A DNA stretch of 43,184 nucleotides, taken from assembly GCA_020853095.1 (NCBI GenBank), contig JADYZN010000004.1, positions 1 to 43,184 of the forward strand, in the 5' to 3' direction. Every line of letters begins with the position of its first letter. Within the stretch, counting starts at the first letter, position 1. The notes beneath the pieces are model-generated. The model was not told the origin of the DNA. It worked only from the letters and a program-made list of their open reading frames with translations, and made no database searches. A program made the position numbers and the translations under genes. This DNA is from Phycisphaerales bacterium (GTDB lineage Bacteria; Planctomycetota; Phycisphaerae; Tepidisphaerales; Tepidisphaeraceae). Shown here piece after piece: positions 24,902 through 34,037 of the stretch.

Positions 24902-26143
24902 TCAACCCACCGCCCCGGGGGCGGAACCCATCACGTTCAACGATCGCACCGACGCCGCCTCGCTGGATGACACGGCGCCCTTCAATCGCTTCAGATGCCA
25001 TAGCCGCAGCGTCACAATGAACGCGCAGACCAAGATCAACGCCCCGGTCGCCACGTGCGCACTGGCCAGGTCCGCCGGCTTTCGCCACCAGACCGTATAC
25101 ATCCCCAGCGTCAACTGTACCACCAGCAGCCCCAAAAGCATCCATGCGGCCCGCCGAAGAAACAACACCCGGCCATGCCTTCGCAGCAGATGAACCGCCA
25201 ACCCGATCACGCCGATGCTCACCACCAGCGCCCCAACCCGATGCGAAAAATGAATCCAAACCTGCCACAGGCTCACCCGCTGGTCCAGTTTCGGATCGCC
25301 CAACCGCGACAAATTGGCGGTGTCCAGCTCCTGTGCATTGGTTGGCGGCAGGAGATGGCCGTAATTCAACGGAAAATCAGGGATCGCCAACCCCGCCTGC
25401 TCATGCCTCATCACCGCGCCAATGACCAGTTGGGCGTAAATCAGGCAGACCGCGGTCAATCCCCACCCCCACGCCCGTCGTAAACCCGCCACGTTCAACG
25501 ACCGGTCCCCATCGGTTGCGATTTGATCCACCCACCACCGCGAAGTCATCACCGCCGACGCGGCCGCCAGGCAGAAAAAGGCCTGCGCGAAACAGGCGTG
25601 AACAATCGCCAGGTCCAGGTTCACCATCACCACCCGCAACCCGCCCAGGATACCCTGAAAAATAACCGCCCCCAGAATCGCCATCGCCAGCCAACGGATG
25701 CTTCGCCTCGGCTCGCGCGTGCGAAACGGGAGTGCGGCGGCGCAAATCAAAGCCACCGCTCCAAATCCCACCGCGACCTGATGCAGATTCGCCACCGCCG
25801 ACCCAAGAGTCAAAATGGCACACGAAATCGCCGTGTTGCGCAGGATGCGCGCCATTCGCGCACCACCCGCCGGCGCCCAGGCACGCAACACCAGCAAAAT
25901 CGAACAAAATCCCACCAACGTCCCCATCAGCCGGTGGGTGTGCTCATAAAAAATCCCGCCGATCCATAAGTTGGGCGGGAACAGGAACATGTTGTAACCA
26001 TAGCTGTTGGGCCAATCGGGCACGGACATGCCGGCCTTGTGGCTGGTGACCAGCCCCCCCAGGAAGATCAACGGAAAAGTCGCCGCCATCGTGGCGATGG
26101 CCAGCCAATGAAGCACCGGGCTGTATGAGGCATCACGTTTCAT
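24902..26143 (-). CDS. ctaA: Heme A synthase (COX15/CtaA)
   Basis: This 413-residue, eight-helix membrane protein oxidises heme O to heme A. Conserved histidine sites are visible in EHTHRLMGTLVG, HQVAVGF, HACFAQAFFCLAA and HFSHRVGALVV. The first helix is followed by SHKAGMSVPDWPNSYGYNMF, the proteobacterial and planctomycete type of first loop. At 413 residues it is longer than Bacillus CtaA (about 300) and similar to COX15. It lies 15 bp downstream of coxA and seven bases upstream of ctaB. Confidence 0.92.
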   Translation of the reverse strand: MKRDASYSPVLHWLAIATMAATFPLIFLGGLVTSHKAGMSVPDWPNSYGYNMFLFPPNLWIGGIFYEHTHRLMGTLVGFCSILLVLRAWAPAGGARMARILRNTAISCAILTLGSAVANLHQVAVGFGAVALICAAALPFRTREPRRSIRWLAMAILGAVIFQGILGGLRVVMVNLDLAIVHACFAQAFFCLAAASAVMTSRWWVDQIATDGDRSLNVAGLRRAWGWGLTAVCLIYAQLVIGAVMRHEQAGLAIPDFPLNYGHLLPPTNAQELDTANLSRLGDPKLDQRVSLWQVWIHFSHRVGALVVSIGVIGLAVHLLRRHGRVLFLRRAAWMLLGLLVVQLTLGMYTVWWRKPADLASAHVATGALILVCAFIVTLRLWHLKRLKGAVSSSEAASVRSLNVMGSAPGAVG

Positions 26144-26158
26144 GTTGTTGCGAATATC

Positions 26159-28069
26159 TCAGCCTTTTGCCGAAGCGGGTTCAACCAGCACGCGGGTTTG
26201 CGGCAGCCAGTCCTCGGCCACGCATGGCGAAGAATACTCGTATGGCCCCCGATGCACCACAGGTATTCGGGCAAAGTTCCCACGTGGCGGGGGGCTGGTG
26301 ACATCGGTCCATTCCAGCGTATTGGCCTGCCACGGATTGGCCGGCGCGGCACGGCCCCATATCCAGCTTCCGATGAAATTGATGATAAACGGAATCTGCG
26401 ACAATGCCAGCGCGAACGCGCTGTAGCTGATGAACTGATTCATCGGCTTGAAATGCGCCCAAAGCTCAAAATGGGTGTAATCCGCGTATCGACGCGGAAA
26501 ACCCGCGATCCCCAGGATGTGCATCGCGAAAAACGTGCAGTTGAACGTGATGAACGTCAACACGAAATGAACGTATCCCAGCTTGTCGTTCATCATCCGC
26601 CCGAACATTTTGGGATACCAGTAATAAATCGCCGCGAAGACGCCGAACATCGACCCGCCGAACAGGACGTAATGAATGTGGGCCACGATGAAATAGGTGT
26701 CGGTGATGTAAATGTCCACCGGCGTCGAGGCCATGAAAATCCCCGACAGCCCGCCGATGACGAACATCGAGACAAACGCGATGGCGTTGCACATGGGGAC
26801 CGTGAACCGGATGTTGCCGCCCCACATCGTCGCCAGCCAGTTGAAGACTTTGACGCCCGATGGAACCGCGATGAACATGCTGGAAATGGCAAACGTCGTC
26901 GCCAGCGCCGGGTTCATGCCCGACTGGAACATGTGGTGACCCCACACCACGAACCCCAGAAACGCGATGGATGCCATGGCGTACACCATCGGCCGATATC
27001 CAAAGACGGGTTTGCGCGAAAATACAGGCAGAATGTCCGATACCATCCCCATCGCCGGCAGGATCATGATGTAGACCGCCGGGTGCGAGTAAAACCAGAA
27101 CAGGTGTTGGTGCAACAGCGGCACTCCGCCATCGGAAAAAAATCCGGTCAGCCGATGATGGTCCATCAGGTTCATCACCATCGCCGCCCCCAGCACCGGC
27201 GTCGCCAGCAACACCAGGATGGCAGTGATGAACAACGACCAGACCGACAACGGCATCCGAAACATCGTCATGCCCGGACATCGAAGTTTCACCACGGTGG
27301 TGATGTAATTGATCGCCCCCAATAAACTGACAAACCCCAGCACCAGCAGACTCAAAAACCAGGCCGACTGCCCGTCAAAGGCCACCGCCCGCACCCCCAC
27401 GACCCAACCCCACGCCGCCACCCCCGACAACAGGATCGAGACCGCGCCGGTCACGAATTTACCGCGCAGTTTCACCCCATAAGCGCAGACGTAGCCAAAG
27501 CACAAAAACGCGGCGATGAAATTGATGATGATCGGCGTCAAAGGCCACGCTTCACGTCCGTTTTGCCAGATGGCGCTCAGCGGCGGATAGCTCGTCCACC
27601 CCGCGGAGGCCGCATTGCCCGGCAGAAAAAAGCCGGCCAGCATGATCGCCCCCGCCGGCAATCCCGCCCAGAACGACAGCCCGTTGAGAAACTCAAACGC
27701 CATGTCGCGGGCGCCGATTTTCAGCGGGATCAGGTAATTGCCAAAGACGTTCACCAGCAGCGGTATGATCACGAAAAAAACCATGATCGTCGCGTGCATT
27801 GAAAAAACCATGTTGTAAAAATCCGGCGGCATCAGCCCGCCGGGCCAATCCATCAGTCTCCCCAGGATCGGCACGGGATGATTCGCATCGCCCGGAAAGG
27901 CCAGTTGCCACCGAATCAGCATCGCCAGCAATCCGCCCAGCGCGAAAAACAACAGCGACACGAACAAAAACTGCATCGCGATGATCTTGTGATCCGTCGA
28001 ATAGATGTATCGTTTCAACCAGCCGGTGGGCGGGCCGTCGATGGAATTGAGGCGCGGCGGTTCGCTCAT
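26159..28069 (-). CDS. ctaD: Cytochrome c oxidase subunit I, A2 type
   Basis: The 636-residue catalytic subunit reduces oxygen at a heme a3-CuB centre. Ligands by family alignment are H92 and H466 (heme a), H464 (heme a3), and H329, H378 and H379 (CuB); Y333 is the cross-linked tyrosine. The motif is YSHPAVY (327-333), so the Glu of GHPEVY is replaced and a Tyr-Ser pair precedes the His. That pair is the mark of A2-type oxidases. K407 of the K channel is present (SGVKVFN). Residues about 177-232 are an insert with two extra hydrophobic segments. The start overlaps the coxB stop (ATGA). Confidence 0.95.
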   Translation of the reverse strand: MSEPPRLNSIDGPPTGWLKRYIYSTDHKIIAMQFLFVSLLFFALGGLLAMLIRWQLAFPGDANHPVPILGRLMDWPGGLMPPDFYNMVFSMHATIMVFFVIIPLLVNVFGNYLIPLKIGARDMAFEFLNGLSFWAGLPAGAIMLAGFFLPGNAASAGWTSYPPLSAIWQNGREAWPLTPIIINFIAAFLCFGYVCAYGVKLRGKFVTGAVSILLSGVAAWGWVVGVRAVAFDGQSAWFLSLLVLGFVSLLGAINYITTVVKLRCPGMTMFRMPLSVWSLFITAILVLLATPVLGAAMVMNLMDHHRLTGFFSDGGVPLLHQHLFWFYSHPAVYIMILPAMGMVSDILPVFSRKPVFGYRPMVYAMASIAFLGFVVWGHHMFQSGMNPALATTFAISSMFIAVPSGVKVFNWLATMWGGNIRFTVPMCNAIAFVSMFVIGGLSGIFMASTPVDIYITDTYFIVAHIHYVLFGGSMFGVFAAIYYWYPKMFGRMMNDKLGYVHFVLTFITFNCTFFAMHILGIAGFPRRYADYTHFELWAHFKPMNQFISYSAFALALSQIPFIINFIGSWIWGRAAPANPWQANTLEWTDVTSPPPRGNFARIPVVHRGPYEYSSPCVAEDWLPQTRVLVEPASAKG

Positions 28070-29007
28070 GGATCGGCCTTCCCCCCGCGCATCTCATGTT
28101 TGGCGGCGTATTGTTCCTGTGAAATCACCACCATCCTCCCCTGCATCGTGAAATGCCCCTGGCCACACAATTCCTGGCAGGCAATCTCAAAATATCCCGG
28201 CGGCCCAAGTTGTTCGCTCATCATCGTCGGCGTAAACGTGAAAACCCCCATCAACCCCGGCACGGTATCCAGCTTGACCCTGAAGTTGGGCAGCGTGAAG
28301 CTGTGGATGACATCCTTGGAAGTCAGATAAACATCCACCGGCCGATTGACCGGCACTTCCATCGCCCTCGCCAGGGCGTCCTCATAATCATCATCCTTTC
28401 CCCTGGGATCATCATAGACCTTGCCGAGCGGGTTTTCGATTGTGTTGTATCGCTCAATCTCAAATTCAACCTGGTCGGCCGGCAGATCGCGCGGCCCGTT
28501 GACGCCGCCATGCCGCTTGCGATCGGGCCACCATTGATCCGTTGGCTTGGCATACACAAGATATTGGCCGAACTCTCCATCCGCGCCCGGGTAAATGATG
28601 TTCCATTTGAACATCTGGCCGATGACGAGAATTTTGGCCGGCCTGATGGTGGGGGGGCGCGATTCCGGCGCGTATCGAATCGCAGTCCAGACCTGCTTGC
28701 TGGAAAAGGTCAACACCCCCAGGATGGCCGCGGGGATGATCGTCCAGAGCACCTCCAGGCGCGTGTTGCCATGGATGTATCTGGCCTTGCGGCCGGCGCG
28801 GTGGCGATAGCGAACCATCAAAACCACAATCGCCCCCTGCACCAGCACCATCACGACAATTGTGATCCAGAAAATCCAGAGAAAAAGACGATCCACCGAC
28901 CGTCCATGAATCGAATAATTGGGCAGCAGCCACCACGACGACCAGTCGGCCGCCAAGGTGGTGGAAGGAAACAAACAAGTCACGATCAAAACAGCAAGAA
29001 ATATCAA
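28066..29007 (-). CDS. ctaC: Cytochrome c oxidase subunit II
   Basis: This 313-residue protein accepts electrons from cytochrome c through the CuA centre. A signal sequence (MIFLAVLIVTCLFPSTTLAA) is followed by two helices (about 41-65 and 86-102). CuA ligands are H235 (KDVIHSFTLP), C277, E279, C281, H285 and M288 (CQELCGQGHFTM). A charged insert at about 143-216, with DDPRGKDDDYED, enlarges the outer domain. There is no fused cytochrome c. The start TTG 29007 is the only codon giving a full signal sequence, but it lacks a clear ribosome-binding site. It is the first gene of the oxidase operon. Confidence 0.92.
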   Translation of the reverse strand: MIFLAVLIVTCLFPSTTLAADWSSWWLLPNYSIHGRSVDRLFLWIFWITIVVMVLVQGAIVVLMVRYRHRAGRKARYIHGNTRLEVLWTIIPAAILGVLTFSSKQVWTAIRYAPESRPPTIRPAKILVIGQMFKWNIIYPGADGEFGQYLVYAKPTDQWWPDRKRHGGVNGPRDLPADQVEFEIERYNTIENPLGKVYDDPRGKDDDYEDALARAMEVPVNRPVDVYLTSKDVIHSFTLPNFRVKLDTVPGLMGVFTFTPTMMSEQLGPPGYFEIACQELCGQGHFTMQGRMVVISQEQYAAKHEMRGGKADP

Positions 29008-29031
29008 AATTCTTGGGTAAACTGGCCGGCC

Positions 29032-29060
29032 ATCATACGACTCGCATCACTTGTCGCCAA
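29032..29060 (-). promoter_or_regulatory. Promoter of the cytochrome oxidase operon
   Basis: On the minus strand TTGGCG (29060-29055), 17 bases, TATGAT (29037-29032), giving a leader of roughly 18 bases before TTG 29007. Confidence 0.6.
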
Positions 29061-29331
29061 TCCAAAATCATTCCTGTTTCCAACAAGTCACAGCATTGAC
29101 AGAACCGATAAGAAAAGTACGTTGAGTGGATCGGGCAGGAGCGACATTTTTACATGGATGTTTCAGATCGCTCCGAATCACGAACTTGGGCAGCACCGGC
29201 CGGTTCTTTTCATGCCGGCCGGCAACATCCAAACAACATGGGTCTGTCGCGAATCGGCGGCCTGGTGTCATCGCCATAAGCCTTGGCACAAGCTGATTTT
29301 GTGGTTCACAACAGGCTCAACAGGATCAAAC
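29061..29331. other. Intergenic region upstream of the oxidase operon and a small ORF
   Basis: No convincing gene is seen here. It holds a possible weak plus-strand promoter (TTGACA 29096-29101, TACGTT 29118-29123). It also holds an inverted pair CCGGCCGG (29196-29203 and 29215-29222) with an 11-base loop. An in-frame extension of the 94-residue ORF runs back through it but lacks start signals. Confidence 0.4.
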
Positions 29332-29616
29332 ATGGCGAAAAATCCCGTTCTTGATCTTCCACTGCACAACTTCATGCGGGCGGAAATCGCACTGACGTTG
29401 CAGCAGGTTCTTCAAATCCACACCGTCGGCAGCCTGCTCAACGCCTGGCGGAGTCCCAAAAACCAGAAATCCATCGAGCAAGTTTTTGATACCCCGCAAC
29501 AGGCCCGACATGCGATCTCCGTCTGCGCCACCTGGCTTGGCGTATCGATGGGCGCCTCCCCCTCATTGGCCGGCGGCTGGTGGCGCACGGACGACCACTC
29601 CTCCGTCCACGCCTGA
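29332..29616 (+). CDS. Hypothetical protein, 94 aa
   Basis: ATG 29332 has AGGA seven bases upstream. The product starts MAKNPVLDLPLHNFMRAEIA and includes LLNAWRSPKNQKSIEQVFDTPQQARHAISV, which looks helical and soluble. The end (ATWLGVSMGASPSLAGGWWR) is mildly hydrophobic. No family is recognised. It stands alone between the oxidase operon and zwf and ends just before a tandem repeat. Confidence 0.5.
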   Translation: MAKNPVLDLPLHNFMRAEIALTLQQVLQIHTVGSLLNAWRSPKNQKSIEQVFDTPQQARHAISVCATWLGVSMGASPSLAGGWWRTDDHSSVHA

Positions 29617-29617
29617 C

Positions 29618-29690
29618 CCAACCTTCTTGTCCCCTCGTCCCGGGCCAACCTTCTTATCCCCTCGTCCCGGGCCAACCTTCTTATCCCCTC
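29618..29690. repeat. 27-bp tandem repeat, about 2.7 units
   Basis: Units at 29618-29644 and 29645-29671 begin CCAACCTTCTT and end CCTCGTCCCGGG, differing at one base. A truncated third unit (29672-29690) runs into the hairpin that follows. Confidence 0.8.
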
Positions 29691-29744
29691 TCCCGGTACT
29701 CCGGGGGAGGGTAAGGGAGGGGGCCTTCTTAGCTTGACCCTCCC
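29686..29744. repeat. GC-rich hairpin repeat, copy 2
   Basis: CCCTCTCCCGG (29686-29696), loop TACT, CCGGGGGAGGG (29701-29711): 11 pairs with one wobble. A second pair, GGGAGGG (29715-29721) with CCCTCCC (29738-29744), follows. It lies between convergent genes and may terminate zwf and the 94-residue ORF. Confidence 0.65.
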
Positions 29745-29745
29745 C

Positions 29746-31287
<1,542 letters not shown>

Positions 31288-31310
31288 AATGACCTTTCAA
31301 TAAAACGCCA

Positions 31311-31339
31311 CTGATACGCACGCACCGCCCAAAGTGCAA
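31311..31339 (-). promoter_or_regulatory. Promoter of zwf
   Basis: On the minus strand TTGCAC (31339-31334), 17 bases, TATCAG (31316-31311), with a 23-base leader holding AAAGG. Confidence 0.5.
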
Positions 31340-31357
31340 GGACATTCCCATCTCATC

Positions 31358-31386
31358 TTGTGCATCCCCATCCCATGCCTTAAATA
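31358..31386 (+). promoter_or_regulatory. Possible promoter of the CBM9-like gene
   Basis: TTGTGC (31358-31363), 17 bases, TAAATA (31381-31386). If this is real, transcription begins near 31393 and the second ATG (31395) would be the start, without a leader. Confidence 0.4.
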
Positions 31387-32066
31387 TGTCCGGCATGCAA
31401 TATCTGGTGCGTCAATCCGTCCAGGCCCCCGATCTGTCACCCGAAGCCGACCTGTCAAGCTGGACCGCCGCCGAGGTGCTTCACGTGGACCAGTACCGCC
31501 CCGAAAGCTCATCCCATCATCCAAAGACGGCCGTTCGACTGTTGCACCATGACCGGCATCTGTTCGTCCGGTTCGACGTGCAGGATCAGTTTGTCCGCTG
31601 CATCCGCGATCAATACCAGGACCTGGTCAGCAAGGACTCCTGCGTCGAATTTTTCCTCAAACCCAGGGAATCCGCCGGCTATTTCAATTTTGAAATCAAC
31701 TGCGGCGGCACGATGCTCCTTTTTTACATCGAAGATCCCGCCCGCGTGCCGGATGCCTTTTTCCGAAAATTCACCCCCATCCCGCTTGAGCAGGGCCGCC
31801 AGGTCCTCATCCAAAGCTCACTGCCCAAACGCATCGACCCCGAAATCACCACGCCGACCCGATGGCAATTGACCACATCCGTGCCGATCTCACTCCTCGA
31901 ATCGTATGTCGGCCCGCTCCACCCCCTGTCAGGCCAGACCTGGCAAGGCAACTTTTTCAAATGCGCCGATGAATGCTCCCACCCCCATTGGGCCAGTTGG
32001 TCCCCCATCCAAGGCCAGCTCCGTTTCCATCAACCCCAATTCTTCGGCTCGATCAAGTTCGAATAA
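31386..32066 (+). CDS. CBM9-like carbohydrate-binding protein
   Basis: The 226-residue product resembles the carbohydrate-binding family 9-like proteins. It has LSSWTAAEVLHVDQYRPESS at the start, TAVRLLHHDRHLFVRFDVQDQFVRC, the central DSCVEFFLKP and FNFEINCGGTMLLFYIED, and near the end WQGNFFKCADECSHPHWASWSP. These are matching beta-sandwich positions in the family. No signal peptide is visible, so its location is uncertain. The ATG at 31386 gives the longest form, but a promoter reading favours ATG 31395. It lies directly before the glycosidase operon. Confidence 0.72.
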   Translation: MSGMQYLVRQSVQAPDLSPEADLSSWTAAEVLHVDQYRPESSSHHPKTAVRLLHHDRHLFVRFDVQDQFVRCIRDQYQDLVSKDSCVEFFLKPRESAGYFNFEINCGGTMLLFYIEDPARVPDAFFRKFTPIPLEQGRQVLIQSSLPKRIDPEITTPTRWQLTTSVPISLLESYVGPLHPLSGQTWQGNFFKCADECSHPHWASWSPIQGQLRFHQPQFFGSIKFE

Positions 32067-32071
32067 TTTGC

Positions 32072-32105
32072 TTGGCGCGACATAGTTCACGATATAAACT
32101 AAGTC
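32072..32105 (+). promoter_or_regulatory. Promoter and operator of the glycosidase operon
   Basis: TTGGCG (32072-32077), 17 bases, TAAACT (32095-32100), then ATG at 32109 with no ribosome-binding site. The inverted repeat GACATAGTT-N9-AACTAAGTC (32079-32105) covers the spacer and the -10. The same 27-bp layout overlaps the ROK promoter at 35777-35803. Confidence 0.6.
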
Positions 32106-32108
32106 GCA

Positions 32109-34037
32109 ATGAAGTGGCTCCAATCTCTTTTCGCCCTCCTGTTTTTCATTCCGCCGGCTTTTGGCGGCACACTCAATCCGATCATCGCCATCTACGGCGG
32201 ATCGAACAGCCAGACCCAAGAACGAGCGCCGGCCGAGGGTGTGGACGTTTATTATCCATCCATCGACTGGTATCAAACTCCCCCATGGCTGGCCGGCATG
32301 ACAAAAGCGGCCCATGAGCAGGGGATCAAAGTCTATCCTTCGCTGGCCGCCGCCTACGATGCTTCTGGTGGCAAGCCCACGCCTTTCGCGGCCGAACACT
32401 CTGAATTCTGGGAAAAACGCAAAAATGGCACGCTTCTGGACAGTGGCGATGCCATCAATCTGAGCTGGGGCTATCCACAAGTCCGCCAGTACAAGGTCGA
32501 GGCGTTCACCCGGCTGGTGAGGGAATCGGGAGTCGATGGCATTCTGCTGGATTACACCCGATTTTTCGGCAACGACAGCGGTTACAGCCCGATCATTGTT
32601 GAGGCGTTCCGTAAAAAGACCGGCCGCGACCCCATGACAATTCCGACCGATGATCCACAGTGGATTCGGTTTCGGGCAGGGTATGTGACCAAATTTGTTC
32701 GAGAGTTGAAACAATCCCTTTCAACCCTCGGCCGCAAGGTTGAATTGATCGCCTGCGTGAACCCCGAATCTGATTTGTGTCTGAACAATAATTTGCAGGA
32801 TTGGAAAGGGTGGTTGGATCAGGGGCTGATCGACGGCGTGACCGTCATGGTCTATGAGCGCGACACCAACAACACAATGGGACGGGTGCATCTGGCCAGA
32901 GAAACGATTGCCGGCCGCGTGCCGTTGATCGCGATGATCTGCCCCGAATATGACAATCTGCCGACACCTCAGTTGATTCTGGAAGGCAGCCGCAAGGCAC
33001 TGCGGGCGGGGGCCGATGGAGTGGCCTATTACCACGAAGGGTCGATCATCCGGCTGAATCTGTGGGAGGCGATTGGAGAGGTTGCTCGCTGGGATTTGAA
33101 GACAATTCAATCCGAGCCGGTAAACCTGATGTTGAACGGCGGATTTGATCAGGAATTGCAGTCGTGGGCGGTGGGGTATGGCCAAGGCGTGCGGGTTGAA
33201 AATGGGGCGCTGCGAATGGAGTTGCCTTCATCCGATGGCATACGTCAGGTGGCGGATCGGGGGCTGATCGAACAGGGGACCGCGATTGAATTTTCCGCGA
33301 AGGCGATACTTAAATCCGATGGGCCTGCGCAACTTGTCGCCCAAATCACGCTGTCCTTTGAAGGTCCTGGCAAAAACGTGCAATACCGCGTGCCGCTGGA
33401 GTTGCGGCCAGGCGAAAATTGGCAGCAATGGTCGGCCGATATGAATCTGCCTGATTCTGCGCACTTGAAGTCGATTCAACTGTATCTCCACCCAACCCAG
33501 GGCGACGGGGCGTGCGTGGTGGATGATGTCAGCCTGAAGATCATTCCAAAGAGCGTGCCGGCCGGGCAATATGCCATCCCATCGCCCGCGGCGATTGATC
33601 CGCCCAAGGGGGTGAATGTCGCCCGCGGCCAGGTGGTGCGGGGAACGTCGTTCTGGGAAAACGGTTTTGATTACGACAACGCCGTTGACGGCGATTTATC
33701 CAGCGAAAATTACGGCAAAGGAGCGGCATGGCATTCACAACGACCCGCCAAGGATCAGTCGATCACCATCTATCTTGATCGACCATACCGCATCACCAAA
33801 ATCCGTCTTTTGAATGCCTCGGCCATGGCGGCATATCGAACCGATGCCTACAAACTGGAAGTGTCGGCCGACGGCAAAACTTTTTATCAAGTCGCTTCCG
33901 GCCGTCTGCCGGACGATGGAACCACCTGGACCGAAATCAAACTGCCTCCCACACCCGCCAGTCTGATCCGTTTCACCGGCGTACGCGGCTTCAATCTGGA
34001 CTATGCTGTGGGGTTGAAAGAAATCGAGGTTTACTGA
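32109..34037 (+). CDS. Secreted GHL10-like glycoside hydrolase with CBM and F5/8 C domains
   Basis: This 642-residue protein is probably exported by the signal MKWLQSLFALLFFIPPAFGG. Residues about 25-340 form a TIM-barrel-like domain of the hypothetical glycosidase type (GHL), with VRESGVDGILLDYTRFFG, similar to the DGIxLDxxRYP strand of GHL10. A beta-sandwich of the CBM4/9 kind follows (about 345-485, LMLNGGFDQELQSWAVGYG). Last comes an F5/8 type C (CBM32-like) domain (about 505-642, VARGQVVRGTSFWENGFDYDNAVDGD). Substrate is unknown. No Shine-Dalgarno precedes the ATG. Its stop overlaps the next start (TGATG). Confidence 0.78.
   Translation: MKWLQSLFALLFFIPPAFGGTLNPIIAIYGGSNSQTQERAPAEGVDVYYPSIDWYQTPPWLAGMTKAAHEQGIKVYPSLAAAYDASGGKPTPFAAEHSEFWEKRKNGTLLDSGDAINLSWGYPQVRQYKVEAFTRLVRESGVDGILLDYTRFFGNDSGYSPIIVEAFRKKTGRDPMTIPTDDPQWIRFRAGYVTKFVRELKQSLSTLGRKVELIACVNPESDLCLNNNLQDWKGWLDQGLIDGVTVMVYERDTNNTMGRVHLARETIAGRVPLIAMICPEYDNLPTPQLILEGSRKALRAGADGVAYYHEGSIIRLNLWEAIGEVARWDLKTIQSEPVNLMLNGGFDQELQSWAVGYGQGVRVENGALRMELPSSDGIRQVADRGLIEQGTAIEFSAKAILKSDGPAQLVAQITLSFEGPGKNVQYRVPLELRPGENWQQWSADMNLPDSAHLKSIQLYLHPTQGDGACVVDDVSLKIIPKSVPAGQYAIPSPAAIDPPKGVNVARGQVVRGTSFWENGFDYDNAVDGDLSSENYGKGAAWHSQRPAKDQSITIYLDRPYRITKIRLLNASAMAAYRTDAYKLEVSADGKTFYQVASGRLPDDGTTWTEIKLPPTPASLIRFTGVRGFNLDYAVGLKEIEVY

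Noticed and set aside
26198-27325. 375-codon plus-strand open frame inside coxA
   Set aside because: It is antisense to conserved subunit I sequence, has a biased Arg/His/Pro composition and no family match.
29141-29331. Longer form of the 94-residue ORF
   Set aside because: No start signal is seen, and the extra sequence is rich in Trp, Cys and His without a recognisable fold; ATG 29332 has AGGA at the right distance.
29618-29690. Short CRISPR-like array
   Set aside because: The units are contiguous with no spacers and no cas genes are present.
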